Shown here in pieces: positions 9,531-18,257 of a stretch of DNA of 64,000 bases. Each line of letters starts with the position of its first letter. Within the stretch, counting starts at the first letter, position 1. This DNA is from Chthonomonadaceae bacterium (lineage in GTDB: Bacteria > Armatimonadota > Chthonomonadetes > Chthonomonadales > Chthonomonadaceae). The position numbers were made by a program, and so were the translations under genes. The notes below the pieces were generated by a model that did not search any database, was not told the DNA's origin, and was given only the letters and a program-made list of their open reading frames with translations. The stretch is from NCBI GenBank assembly GCA_027450145.1, contig DAIDKH010000005.1, forward strand, positions 1 to 64,000, written 5' to 3'.

Positions 9531-10600
9531 AACGAGTTTTTATAGAGGATGCACGAAACGCACTCAAGCAACAGGTAGGTGTCTATCACGCATGTAAGGC
9601 ATTACCCGGCAGTCGGTCGGGGTACTATCGCTCACAACATCAATCACAACCTGCGACCATTGCGGTCGTGAAGCAACCAAAGCCTAGGGGGCCGCACGGT
9701 CGGGCCCTTGCCCCGGAGGAAAGGGCAGCAGTTCTGGAAGTGCTTCACTCCAAGGAATATTCCGACCAATCTCCCAGAGAGATCGTTTCAGATCTACTGA
9801 GCAAGAGAATCTACCTGTGCTCCGTCTCGACAATGTATAGACTGCTTCGTGAGCACAACGAGGTTCGCGAGCGAAGAAATCAACTGCGAACCAGGCAGTA
9901 TGCGGTGCCAGAGCTCATTGCAATGGAGCCCAAGCAAGTGTGGAGCTGGGATATTACCAAGCTTAAGGCTGAGCAAAAATGGACCTACTACTACCTCTAC
10001 GTTATCATGGACATTTACAGCAGGTATGTCGTGGGCTGGTGCCTTACGACTAAGGAGGATACACAAATCGCCAAGCATCTCATTCTGAGCACCTGCCTTA
10101 ACAACGACATCCAACCTGGTCAGTTGACCATTCATGCAGATCGCGGTAGCGCAATGACCAGCAAGGGGGTAAGCCAACTACTGGCAGACCTCGGAATAAC
10201 GCAAACGCATTCAAGACCACATGTCAGCAACGATAATTGCTACTCCGAGGCTCAATTCAAGACACTCAAATATCGGCCAGACTTTCCGCAACGCTTTCAT
10301 AGCCAAGCCCAGGCTGACGAGTTTTGTGTGCGGTTCTTTGAGTGGTATAACAAGCGACATTGCCACTCAGGGATAGGCTACCTTACCCCGGAGGTTGTCC
10401 ATAACCGCAACACGCAGGCTGAGCTACATAAGCGCCAGCAAACAATGAATACCTTTGCGAAGCTACATCCGCTAAGGTTTGTAGCCAAAGTAGCAGCACA
10501 GTTACCCAGCCCTGGCCCGGCATACATTAATCCACCCACGCAAGAACAACAGAACACTGCATCAAGGGAGGTAAATCAAACCAAAGACGCAACACCGTAA
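9482..10600 (+). CDS. IS3-family transposase OrfB (DDE integrase core), made by -1 frameshift
   Basis: Catalytic half of the IS3 transposase, an rve-type integrase core. The -1 frame is open from the slippery site; a GTG at 9668 is the first possible independent start, but the upstream part (LKRVFIEDARNALKQQVGVY, then SRSGYYR) matches the normal IS3 OrfB beginning and lacks an ATG. The DDE triad is visible: Asp in WSWDITK, Asp in HADRGS, Glu in CYSEAQF, with exactly 35 residues between the second Asp and Glu. The C-terminal YNKRHCHSGIGYLTPE block is also characteristic. The frame appears intact, so the element may still be active. Confidence 0.85.
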   Translation, partial: TVARSWFRRGRNTTRLKRVFIEDARNALKQQVGVYHACKALPGSRSGYYRSQHQSQPATIAVVKQPKPRGPHGRALAPEERAAVLEVLHSKEYSDQSPREIVSDLLSKRIYLCSVSTMYRLLREHNEVRERRNQLRTRQYAVPELIAMEPKQVWSWDITKLKAEQKWTYYYLYVIMDIYSRYVVGWCLTTKEDTQIAKHLILSTCLNNDIQPGQLTIHADRGSAMTSKGVSQLLADLGITQTHSRPHVSNDNCYSEAQFKTLKYRPDFPQRFHSQAQADEFCVRFFEWYNKRHCHSGIGYLTPEVVHNRNTQAELHKRQQTMNTFAKLHPLRFVAKVAAQLPSPGPAYINPPTQEQQNTASREVNQTKDATP

Positions 10601-10601
10601 C

Positions 10602-10871
10602 TCACATTTCTGTCCCATTTTTGTTGACACATTCCGCCAACGCCCACGCAGTAAGAAATGTAACATTTCTTGATTGTCGTCCCATCGACAATGCGTCAAC
10701 GAACGGTTTAACGTCATCACATATTACTAGTTCGCCCGCCAGCAGCCGCGTAAATGGTTCGTAGAAAGGGTGTGATTTAGGCAGCTTCCGCATCCGCTTT
10801 TTTATTTGCCGCCAAGGTGCACGTCCCGACCCCGCTGAACCCATATCTGCACCCATGTTGAGGTTTGCCAC
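10602..10871 (-). pseudogene. Small hypothetical ORF whose 3' end is the IS3 right terminus
   Basis: An 89-codon frame opening with GTG at 10871, with AGGAG eight bases before it. Its last nine codons lie inside the right inverted repeat of the IS (from 10631 leftwards), so the native C-terminus has probably been replaced by IS sequence. The remaining 80 residues (PFYEPFTRLLAGELVICDDVKPFVDAL and others) match no family I recognise. It could be a truncated gene or a chance frame; the good ribosome binding site favours the former. Confidence 0.4.
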
Positions 10872-10903
10872 GTGTGTTGCTCCTAGTATATGTGCGCCTC
10901 AAA

Positions 10904-11914
10904 TCAAATGTGCGAAAAGTCTAGCTGAACAACCGTATGCGTCATTGCGGCCTCTGTCGCCGCAAGGCCAGCATACAGAGCGTACAGTCCCTCTTCGATG
11001 GGGATTGGCACTGGTGAGCCGTTAAGTTTCGCTTCCACAAATGCTTGAATGTGCCGGTCGGTAGTCTTGGCGAATTGTCGGCTTTCGTCGTCGAAAAATG
11101 GACTGTCCCAAACATGGGCAAGTGGCCGTGGTTCTGCTGCTGTTGGTCTGGCAAAATATTCGTAGCGCCTAATTGCGTCGTAGACAACCGCCCGGCCGCT
11201 TGAGCCTGTGACCTCAAAGGAGTAGTTGTTGGGGTGGTGGTAGTCCTCATCAACCGAGGCAATAAAAGTACCGACGGCCCCGCTTTCGAATTGGAAGCTG
11301 AATGAAGCGGTCGTAAACTGACCCGTATTCCGCGGATCGTGCGCGTGGCCGGCGATGCTGACTATCGGCCCACCAAATGTCTGCATCATGTTGAAACCGT
11401 GAGACTGCATATACAGCAGATGGGCAAGCGGTAATGGATGCCCCTCAGGATAGTGGCCACCTGTAAACCGCCAAATCAGTTGATTTACCTGGCCGATTTG
11501 ACCTTGTTGGACGGCATCGGCGAGCAGCGAAAATGGTTCCGAGTATCGATGATTGAAGTTAATCCCGCATCGGATACCTTTTGCTTTTGCAGACTGCACG
11601 AGTGTACGTGCTTCATCTGCATCCATGGTGAGCGGTTTCTCCAGAACGCAGTCTACTCCAGCGTCAATCACAGACTTGTAAGCTTTGAAGTGGTGGGCAT
11701 CAGGCGTTATGACACTCACGATGTCTGGCTTTTCTTTTTCCAACATCGCCTCTATGTCAAGGTACGCGCGCGTGTTGTATTGCCGGGATACTTCCTCTAC
11801 TCGCGCTCTGTTGGTATGTCCGCAGATTGCTACCAGTTCTGTGTGAGGATTACGCCAATACGCTTCTATATGCGTGTGTCCCCACCCACCTGTGCCTATG
11901 ACAGCTGCGCGCAT
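10904..11914 (-). CDS. Gfo/Idh/MocA-family oxidoreductase
   Basis: NAD(P)-dependent sugar or polyol oxidoreductase. The N-terminal Rossmann fold shows AVIGTGGWGHTH. The EKP motif (CVLEKPLTMDADEA, near residue 90) carries the conserved catalytic lysine. The C-terminal alpha/beta substrate domain follows; total length is 336 residues, as usual. AAAGGA precedes the ATG. It stands between the IS element and the GH172 gene on the same strand, suggesting use of a sugar released by glycosidases here, but the substrate is not predictable. Confidence 0.9.
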   Translation of the reverse strand: MRAAVIGTGGWGHTHIEAYWRNPHTELVAICGHTNRARVEEVSRQYNTRAYLDIEAMLEKEKPDIVSVITPDAHHFKAYKSVIDAGVDCVLEKPLTMDADEARTLVQSAKAKGIRCGINFNHRYSEPFSLLADAVQQGQIGQVNQLIWRFTGGHYPEGHPLPLAHLLYMQSHGFNMMQTFGGPIVSIAGHAHDPRNTGQFTTASFSFQFESGAVGTFIASVDEDYHHPNNYSFEVTGSSGRAVVYDAIRRYEYFARPTAAEPRPLAHVWDSPFFDDESRQFAKTTDRHIQAFVEAKLNGSPVPIPIEEGLYALYAGLAATEAAMTHTVVQLDFSHI

Positions 11915-12217
11915 TTCGTTCTTGTCCTTTGGGCCAAAGGCTCGCTAACCTAACTTGGATTGATTGTTGCTACATTTTGCAAATAGCGGTTAGGAACTGC
12001 CGCCAGCTGCTTCATTTAGGGGTACGATCGTATTCCACCGTGCCTTCTGTTGTGGAGTATTAACCAATTATTTTCATGTATACCTGACTTATGCAGTTCA
12101 TCCAACCACGGAACTTGCTGCGGCCTAAGCACATTCTAGATATCCTATGGCTGCCGCCACCTTAGCGTGTCGTGCAGCCGTTGAACATTTCTAAAAGTAT
12201 GCGTACGTACACGCCTT
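11915..12217. other. Intergenic stretch between Gfo oxidoreductase and GH172
   Basis: About 300 bases without a convincing gene. I see no strong promoter pair or rho-independent terminator. The ribosome binding site of the Gfo/Idh/MocA gene is at its left end. Confidence 0.4.
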
Positions 12218-13273
12218 TTAAAGATGATAGACCCAGGCGTACGTAGTGAACCGCGTCGGTTGTGGATTAAGATAGGGCTGACCCTCTAGTGATGCGTGTT
12301 CAGTATCGCCGCAACGACAGGTGAGCCGGAGCCCATTTTGGAAGAACACGGGATCCTCGTCATGAAATCTGTAAGCTGAAACCTGCGCCGCAGCTTCCTC
12401 CTTGTGTGTTAGACCGGCGATATCGGTAGCATACCGTCCTTTGTTGAAATAGTAGGTTCCTAAAAAGTAATCCTCGAACCCGGATGAGAGAAGTTCCGGA
12501 GTTGTTCTCCCATTTAGATAGGCGCGCAAGCAGCCTTCCATAAACGTTTCGGATGGTGACACGCCGGCAGTGGGCTGCGCCACTGCCTGAATTGTCGCCT
12601 GATATAGAGCGCCGGCGCCAGGAACATTGCACATAGTGACTTCTTCTAGAGGTGACGCCTGGTGGTCAATTACGCGATGAAGTTTTAACCGAGCATGCTC
12701 CGGAAGTAGCACACCTCCAACGCGAGGAAGCAGGTTATCGGTACATCTCGCTATCCACCAGAACAGTGTGTCGGCTGGTGCGTCTTCGCTGCGCTGAGCG
12801 GTGATACGTATCTCTTTGCCGTACGGGATGCGATAGGTGTTGTATAGACCGCTTTGGGATCCTGTTTTACCCAGTTTCACCTCGCCCCACGGGGCCGCGT
12901 CATCACCGAAGCCTATCCCGTGCCCTAGACCAAGTTCCATCTGAATCGACGCCTCAGATTCGTCATCGACATAGACGCGTATCATTGTCTTAAAATAGTT
13001 TGGGAACGCGCCCCCAAACCACATATGCGTAAGGCATCCTTTACCATGATGTCGAAATATCTCTGCCTCTGTTCCCGGGTTTAAAACTCGTTCGCCTTTG
13101 CCGGCGTGGCTATAGGTTGTAAGAGACCGATCCCAGTGTTGATGATCGTTCGATTCCGTGGATGTTGAAAGTGTATTCGACATGGCGCCTTTCTCTGCAG
13201 CAAGATCCGCTGCTAAAATGGACGAACTTAATGCAAGGCCCTTCTGCAGGAACCGAAGTCTAGTGGTAGCCAT
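12218..13273 (-). CDS. GH172-family glycosidase (DUF2961)
   Basis: DUF2961 is now glycoside hydrolase family 172; characterised members act on alpha-D-fructofuranosides or related furanosides and assemble as oligomers of jelly-roll folds. The family's core is present: GCLTHMWFG near residue 79, MEGCLRAYLNG near 245 and SSGFEDYFLGTYYF near 264. Glu246 and Glu267 are 21 residues apart, the spacing of the two catalytic glutamates of the described alpha-fructofuranosidase. The N-terminus (RLRFLQKGLALSSSIL) is a weak export signal at best. GAGGTG precedes the ATG. The length of 351 residues is normal. The exact sugar is unknown. Confidence 0.85.
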   Translation of the reverse strand: MATTRLRFLQKGLALSSSILAADLAAEKGAMSNTLSTSTESNDHQHWDRSLTTYSHAGKGERVLNPGTEAEIFRHHGKGCLTHMWFGGAFPNYFKTMIRVYVDDESEASIQMELGLGHGIGFGDDAAPWGEVKLGKTGSQSGLYNTYRIPYGKEIRITAQRSEDAPADTLFWWIARCTDNLLPRVGGVLLPEHARLKLHRVIDHQASPLEEVTMCNVPGAGALYQATIQAVAQPTAGVSPSETFMEGCLRAYLNGRTTPELLSSGFEDYFLGTYYFNKGRYATDIAGLTHKEEAAAQVSAYRFHDEDPVFFQNGLRLTCRCGDTEHASLEGQPYLNPQPTRFTTYAWVYHL

Positions 13274-13336
13274 TTTTCACCTCACGTGGCATCCTACTAC
13301 GAGGACGGGATTGTTGTAGATACTTGTTTCACTACC

Positions 13337-13378
13337 TGTCGGGTTGGAACACAATGTGGTTCCAGCCGCAACCCGACA
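13337..13378 (-). terminator. Inverted repeat, probable terminator of the SGNH/LtrA/Gfo group
   Basis: TGTCGGGTTG at 13337-13346 pairs with CAACCCGACA at 13369-13378, with an inner GGAAC/GTTCC pair. It lies just past the stop of the minus-strand SGNH gene and upstream of the GH172 start. There is no clear T tract on either side, so termination is inferred from position and stem strength. Confidence 0.5.
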
Positions 13379-13405
13379 ATGAATACCCAGCCCACCCGTG
13401 CCTAG

Positions 13406-14107
13406 TCATCCAAGTTTGTCCCCAGTGTTTACGGTACGGAGCCATGCATCAGCCATCAGCTGATGGCCGGCATAGGTCGGGTGGATGCCATCCCAGACCC
13501 AATAGTCTGCTGGCGCTAATTCCAGGGCTGCATTAAACGTGTTCTGAAAACGGACATATGGAACCCGGAATTGGTACGCTAGTGACTCCACGGCCGACGC
13601 ACGCTCTTTTACTGCGGCATCCATCTCACTGGCAAATTCCCGTGCGGAGTTCACCAAAAAGAACGGCTCGCACAGCACTAGCCGAACGTGCGGCAGCTGT
13701 TGAACTACCTCATTTAACAAGCGTTCGTACTGGGTTCTAAAAGTGTTGGCGGAACATGCCTCAGGCAGGTTTTTTATGGCTGAGGCAGCATCGTTCACGC
13801 CAATAAGTATAGAAAGAAGGTTCGGCTTGATCTCAACAATATCCTCCTGCCGACGATCATATAGCCGATTAATTCGATCGCCGCTTACACCTCGGTTAAA
13901 AAATTGCAGGTTCATCCAGGGAAACACTGCAGCGCACCTTGCTGCCACGATGAAGGCGTAGCTGTGGCCCAGCACATGATTAGGATCAGCCGATCTTCCG
14001 CGCCCGCCATCGGTAATTGAATCGCCCTGGAAAAGTATCGTTCCCTCTGCCGGAAGGTTAGGAGGATCATTCACTGTCACCGACGGCGGAAGGTAAGATG
14101 AGTTCAT
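13406..14107 (-). CDS. SGNH/GDSL-family hydrolase (lipase/esterase type)
   Basis: Serine hydrolase likely to remove acyl (often acetyl) groups from carbohydrates. Block I FQGDSITDGG carries the nucleophilic serine, block II is NRGVSGDRI, block III is IGVNDA, and block V is WDGIHPTYAGH with the Asp-His pair. The ATG at 14107 is preferred over a GTG nine bases upstream because GAGGTGG sits 5 bases before it. The resulting 233 residues match single-domain carbohydrate esterase-like SGNH proteins. No signal peptide is seen. It directly follows ltrA and is probably cotranscribed. Confidence 0.88.
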   Translation of the reverse strand: MNSSYLPPSVTVNDPPNLPAEGTILFQGDSITDGGRGRSADPNHVLGHSYAFIVAARCAAVFPWMNLQFFNRGVSGDRINRLYDRRQEDIVEIKPNLLSILIGVNDAASAIKNLPEACSANTFRTQYERLLNEVVQQLPHVRLVLCEPFFLVNSAREFASEMDAAVKERASAVESLAYQFRVPYVRFQNTFNAALELAPADYWVWDGIHPTYAGHQLMADAWLRTVNTGDKLG

Positions 14108-14120
14108 AACAACCACCTCG

Positions 14121-15374
14121 CTAAAGACTGGGATTCTGTGAGATAAGCATGACTACAATTTGAGCCGTGGTTGCAGTTGCAGGTATTAGGGGCAGCAGTG
14201 GAACATCAAGATTACCCGCGAACGGTACGGCAGCGAGGCTTACCAGTGGTGCAAGCCACATAAAGAGAGTTTGTCGCCAAATCACGACTATTTTTGGCCG
14301 GTTTAGGCGTGTTAGAAACAGGGCATTCAGGCTGATATTTACGGCAAGCGCCGTAAGTAGGATCATTTTTGCGCCAGCCGCATCTGTCGGGTGGATGGTT
14401 GGACGCAGTAAGAGGCTGCGAATGCCCGCGGCAAGCGCCGTAAGATAGAACATAACAGGAAGATGAAGGTACATCCAAAGGCGAAACTTCACAGCATCCT
14501 GGTGACTGCGCACGTGTCGTTCGTTCTGGGCCTGAACGCCCTCAAAGTAGATCCATGCAGTAGTAAATAGTAGAAGTAGAGCCGGCATTCCCACAAGTAT
14601 TGCGACAGGGGTTACCATCGTACTGCCATTTGCAACGATCGAGCTAGCAACTGCCTCACCAATTACAACCACGGTAAACTGGCTCATTCGCTCGGGTATG
14701 TGCCCGAAATGGGGCGGCAGTTTCCAACTTAGCTTGGGCATTGACGACGGCGTGCTGAACTCTACGATTACTGCAGCAATGCGTATCATTGCGTGCAGCG
14801 GGGCTGGCGCCACAACGGAATACAGCCACAGGCCGATTGCGAGGCTGAATCCCAGAGCCATACCACGTCCGAATGTTCTTGCTTCTGGAATGCATTGAGC
14901 GACTCGCAGGTACTCCAGGACAAGTAGAAATCGGATAAGTGAATAGCAGAGAAAGAACCCCTTGGCGGACCCTTCCAGAGCCGGCTGCACCTCCAGCGCC
15001 ATCGCAGCGATACAGCCGATCTGTAGAAAAGTGAGGATGGTGTGCCCCACATCCTCCGAGTCGAACCGGGTGAGGTAAAACGTCTGTCCAATCCACGACC
15101 ACCACACCGGTACAAATACCAATGTGAAACGGGCAAAGGTCGCAAGGTCAAAGTGCATGCTAAACTGTTGAGTGAGTTGAGCAAGAACCGCTGCAAAAGC
15201 CAGGTCGTAAAACAGTTCCAGCCAGCGGGCATGCCTGTGCTCACCATCGTTGTTACTACGCAGAACGGGGTTCTGGAAGAGATCTCTTTGCCAGGGCCTC
15301 AGGTGCTTGTCCTTTCTGCGCAGCAGCAAGCTGCAATTTAGCCGTTGTGATCTGCTGGGTAAATCACGCCCCAT
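14121..15374 (-). CDS. LtrA-family membrane protein (low temperature requirement protein A)
   Basis: Integral membrane protein of unknown function, named after a Listeria locus needed for growth in the cold. The family opening is present: HRHARWLELFYDLAFAAVLAQL after about 45 residues, followed by roughly ten or more hydrophobic helices to the C-terminus. The internal ERMSQFTVVVIGEAVASS motif is also typical. The start is uncertain: the ATG at 15374 overlaps the upstream oxidoreductase gene by 37 bases and lacks a clear ribosome binding site, so a later start before the conserved opening is possible. Confidence 0.8.
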   Translation of the reverse strand: MGRDLPSRSQRLNCSLLLRRKDKHLRPWQRDLFQNPVLRSNNDGEHRHARWLELFYDLAFAAVLAQLTQQFSMHFDLATFARFTLVFVPVWWSWIGQTFYLTRFDSEDVGHTILTFLQIGCIAAMALEVQPALEGSAKGFFLCYSLIRFLLVLEYLRVAQCIPEARTFGRGMALGFSLAIGLWLYSVVAPAPLHAMIRIAAVIVEFSTPSSMPKLSWKLPPHFGHIPERMSQFTVVVIGEAVASSIVANGSTMVTPVAILVGMPALLLLFTTAWIYFEGVQAQNERHVRSHQDAVKFRLWMYLHLPVMFYLTALAAGIRSLLLRPTIHPTDAAGAKMILLTALAVNISLNALFLTRLNRPKIVVIWRQTLFMWLAPLVSLAAVPFAGNLDVPLLPLIPATATTAQIVVMLISQNPSL

Positions 15375-16342
15375 TGCCGCCGCAACTCATCCATGGTGCC
15401 CATCAACTGAAGCGTCTCGTCTAAGGGAATTACAGGGCTTTCCAGGAGACCTGCTCCTAAACACCGTTGAACTTCCATGGCTTCAAACTGAAAACCGCTT
15501 GAAGTGAACGGCATATCAAAGGTAGCGGGATCCTGACCATTTCTATGAAGTGTCATGGATGAGCACATCCAGAACGGACTATGAAGCTCAATCCTGCCCT
15601 CTTCACCATAGACGGTTGCTCTGTGTGCAGTGTTCGTGCGAATAGCAGTTGAAAGCATAGCCAGCGCGCCGCTCTTGTAGCGCAGGTTCATTACAGCCTG
15701 CTCATCGACGCCTGTTTCGCCAAGAGTGGCAAAGCCAGTAAGCGTATCCGGCGCACCCAGAACCATCGAGGCTAAGGAGAGGCAGTATATTCCTACATCC
15801 ATCAAAGCACCACCGCCCAGGTTCGGATCAAACAACCGGCTTGACGGATTAAAGCCCGCCCGAAAGCCAAAATCTGCCTCTATCATCCGCACGTCGCCAA
15901 TGGAGTTTTCCGCCAGAAGCTCGCGCATCTTAACCATAATGGGGAAGAAACGCGTCCACATTCCCTCCATAAGAAACGTACCATTCTTTCGCGCTGCGGT
16001 TACTACTTCAACTGCCTCACGCCGGTTCATTGTGAATGGCTTTTCGCAAAGAACAGCTTTGCCCGCCTGAAGCGCCAGTAGGCATCCATCCCGATGGCCA
16101 TTATGGGGCACAGCCACGTAAATGACATCTACATTTGGATCGTTTACCAGGGCTTCGTAGCTTCCATGACTGGAATGGTAGCCGTATTCGGATGCGAACG
16201 ACTGAGCGCGCGAGAGGTCTCTGGAACCAACCGCTTGAAGGACAGCTCCCGGTGTCTCCTTGAGCCCTGCTGTAAAACGTCTCGCGATACTGCCCGGCCC
16301 CATGATGCCCCACCTAATCGACCCACCACTGGTTTGAGACAT
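15338..16342 (-). CDS. Gfo/Idh/MocA-family oxidoreductase
   Basis: NAD(P)-dependent sugar oxidoreductase. The nucleotide-binding motif is IMGPGSIARRF near residue 14. The EKP motif is CEKPFTMNRREA near residue 100. GGALMDVGIYCLSLA near 178 is the usual signature of the dimeric dihydrodiol dehydrogenase-like subgroup (inference from similarity of motif order). AAGGAG stands five bases before the ATG. It is the first gene of a minus-strand group with ltrA and the SGNH hydrolase, divergent from the alpha/beta hydrolase. Confidence 0.9.
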   Translation of the reverse strand: MSQTSGGSIRWGIMGPGSIARRFTAGLKETPGAVLQAVGSRDLSRAQSFASEYGYHSSHGSYEALVNDPNVDVIYVAVPHNGHRDGCLLALQAGKAVLCEKPFTMNRREAVEVVTAARKNGTFLMEGMWTRFFPIMVKMRELLAENSIGDVRMIEADFGFRAGFNPSSRLFDPNLGGGALMDVGIYCLSLASMVLGAPDTLTGFATLGETGVDEQAVMNLRYKSGALAMLSTAIRTNTAHRATVYGEEGRIELHSPFWMCSSMTLHRNGQDPATFDMPFTSSGFQFEAMEVQRCLGAGLLESPVIPLDETLQLMGTMDELRRQWGVIYPADHNG

Positions 16343-16366
16343 GATTACTCCTTGTGAAACGACCGA

Positions 16367-16403
16367 TTATTAGTACAAATTCTTCAATAGTTATTGTACA
16401 AAC
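16367..16403. promoter_or_regulatory. Direct repeats with GTACAAA in a divergent promoter region
   Basis: TTATTAGTACAAAT at 16367-16380 and TTATTGTACAAAC at 16391-16403 are near-identical copies, 24 bases apart, between the divergent oxidoreductase and hydrolase genes. The GTACAAA half site resembles operators of AraR-like GntR/LacI chimeras. Which protein binds is not known. Confidence 0.35.
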
Positions 16404-16484
16404 AGTTACAAATTTCCTGCCCTTTGGCGATTTACGGTAACTTGCAGGTAAGATTGCTTACCAATATGTTTGGGAGCTGAGTCA

Positions 16485-17402
16485 GTGGTAGAGGTATTGC
16501 TGTTCGTTCTGGCAGCCGTGGTAGTCGTAGCGCAACTAACGTCAAATAGTGCCGAGCCCACTTGGGAACGGCTGGCGGCGGAATACGATACTTTGGATTA
16601 TCGTTCGCTGGCAATCTCTGTGAAAGTGGCCCAAGAGGAATTACCTAACCAGATTACGGTCAACTTCAAGAGCGAACTGAACGACACGGTAAGCGGACGG
16701 CTGATATTGCCCCCGAATAGTGACGGGCCTGTGGCAGTTGTGTTACTGTTGCACGGCTTAAGTGGCAGCCGCGACGACATTATAGGAGCGTTTGGGTCCG
16801 AAATACTTAATCGCGGCATGGCACTATTTGCCCTGGACCTGCCCCTTCACGGTCAGCGTAGTCGGTCTGGGACCGACATCCATGACAACCTGAATATTCG
16901 CAGGGCGATGTATTTTGGTGTTCGGGACTGGCTCATAGCCACAGAGTGGCTTAGACTGAACGCGATGATCGATGATACCCGTATTACCCTGCTTGGATAC
17001 AGCCTGGGATCCATGATTGGCGTGATTGTGGGGGCATTGCATCCAGCCATTTCAGCACTGGCCCTCTGCGTAGGTGGCGATGCCGTTATGCCGCGCGCTT
17101 CACGCTTGCCTCGGCGGCTTCGTACGCTGGCATGGCCCATTGCACCCAGCCTTTTTGCCTCGCACCTTGCTCCGCGTCCGGTCTTAATGCTGAACGGCCG
17201 CGAGGATGATGTGGTGCTTCCAGCTCATGCGCAGTTACTATGGGACAATCTGGGTGAGCCACGGGAAATACGCTGGTACGATTGTGGGCACCGCCTTCCA
17301 GATGACGCCGGGCAGTTCGCCGTGGAATGGTTGCATCAGCAGGTTACTCCAGGTGCGCAGTCAAACTCCCAACAACCTACCGATTCGTTAAACAGCCTCT
17401 AA
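16485..17402 (+). CDS. Alpha/beta hydrolase (esterase/dienelactone hydrolase type)
   Basis: Hydrolase with the serine triad visible: nucleophile elbow LGYSLGSMIG, acid in LNGREDDVVLP and histidine in YDCGHRLP. The oxyanion segment LLHGLSGSRDD is also present. The N-terminus has one hydrophobic helix (VEVLLFVLAAVVVVAQL), a signal peptide or membrane anchor, so it likely acts outside the cytoplasm. The GTG at 16485 is preferred because GGGAG at 16472-16476 stands eight bases before it, whereas the TTG at 16470 has nothing. It is 305 residues long. It is monocistronic or precedes the corrinoid operon by about 210 bases. The substrate is unknown. Confidence 0.82.
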   Translation: MVEVLLFVLAAVVVVAQLTSNSAEPTWERLAAEYDTLDYRSLAISVKVAQEELPNQITVNFKSELNDTVSGRLILPPNSDGPVAVVLLLHGLSGSRDDIIGAFGSEILNRGMALFALDLPLHGQRSRSGTDIHDNLNIRRAMYFGVRDWLIATEWLRLNAMIDDTRITLLGYSLGSMIGVIVGALHPAISALALCVGGDAVMPRASRLPRRLRTLAWPIAPSLFASHLAPRPVLMLNGREDDVVLPAHAQLLWDNLGEPREIRWYDCGHRLPDDAGQFAVEWLHQQVTPGAQSNSQQPTDSLNSL

Positions 17403-17614
17403 CAACCCTCGGTCTATTGGTTCCAAACAGTCTACGTATGAATACGCCATAGGGCGGATGACTGTATCGGCCAAATTTTATACAATGCACCGTCAAGCAA
17501 AAGTCCGTGTGCAGATGCGCTCAACAATGACTAAATCCGCGGGCAGCCATAGCCGCGGTGCAAATACGTACGGACGGATCATGTTTTGTAAAAATGGGCA
17601 GAAGGATTTATTCA

Positions 17615-18247
17615 ATGATCGATAATCCGTTGTACGTTGCCGTACTGGACGGCGATGCCCGTGGGGCTAGGTCGGCGGTGGAACAGGCACTTGCCGCTGG
17701 GGCAGATCCGCAGGATCTAGTTTCGTCGTTCATGATACCTGCGATGGACGAAGTGGGAAAGCGCTTTGATGAAGGCGAATACTTCGTGCCAGAACTGCTT
17801 ATATCTGCACGGGCCATGAAATCCGGCATGGAACTATTGCGACCATTGCTAGCTGAAACCGGGGCCAAACCAGTTGGTACCGTAGTGGTAGGCACGGTGA
17901 GAGGCGACCTTCACGACATTGGAAAAAACCTCGTGGCATCCATGCTTGAAGGTGGTGGCTTCAAAGTGATTGACCTAGGCGTTGACGTGGGACCAGATAA
18001 ATTCACTGCAGCGATTACCGAACACCATCCTGATATTGTTGCAATGTCGGCGTTGCTCACAACGACCATGCCCGGCATGAAGGCGACTATAGACGAACTA
18101 ACGCGCGCGGGAATTCGCGATACCGTGAAGGTGATGATTGGCGGTGCTCCCGTTACAAAACGATACGCCATGGAGATAGGTGCGGACGCGTTTAGCGAGA
18201 GCGCGAGCGGTGCGGTGCGTGAGGCCAAAAGTCTTCTGAACGCCTAG
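17615..18247 (+). CDS. mtaC: Corrinoid protein of a methyltransferase system (MtaC-like)
   Basis: Carries a cobalamin whose cobalt accepts a methyl group from the substrate-specific methyltransferase and passes it on. The N-terminal four-helix cap (residues 1-80, with FMIPAMDEVGKRFDEGEYFVPELL) is followed by the B12-binding fold. There GDLHDIGKN gives the DxHxxG motif, with His100 as the lower axial cobalt ligand, and AMSALLTTTM and IGGAPVT complete the site. The ATG at 17615 is chosen because GAAGGA lies at 17601-17606 and the protein then begins like other corrinoid proteins. The 210-residue length is standard. The mtaB-like gene follows after 10 bases. Confidence 0.9.
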   Translation: MIDNPLYVAVLDGDARGARSAVEQALAAGADPQDLVSSFMIPAMDEVGKRFDEGEYFVPELLISARAMKSGMELLRPLLAETGAKPVGTVVVGTVRGDLHDIGKNLVASMLEGGGFKVIDLGVDVGPDKFTAAITEHHPDIVAMSALLTTTMPGMKATIDELTRAGIRDTVKVMIGGAPVTKRYAMEIGADAFSESASGAVREAKSLLNA

Positions 18248-18257
18248 GAGGCTCTCA

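Larger units (their letters stand above)
8935..10631 (+). mobile_element. IS3-family insertion sequence
   Basis: Two overlapping reading frames typical of IS3 are bounded by imperfect inverted repeats. The left end at 8935-8957 begins TGTGTC and reaches AATGGGACAG. The right end at 10610-10631, read on the other strand, also begins TGTGTC and reaches AATGGGACAG one base sooner. The TG...CA ends agree with IS3-type termini. The flanks (CCTA on the left, TTCC on the right) show no target-site duplication, so the copy may be old or rearranged. At about 1.7 kb it is slightly longer than most IS3 elements because OrfA is long. No second copy is in the window. Confidence 0.8.

Noticed and set aside
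17403-17614. Cobalamin riboswitch before the corrinoid operon
   Set aside because: I looked for the B12 box and its GCC-rich core and did not find them; only a six-base CCGCGG stem is present.
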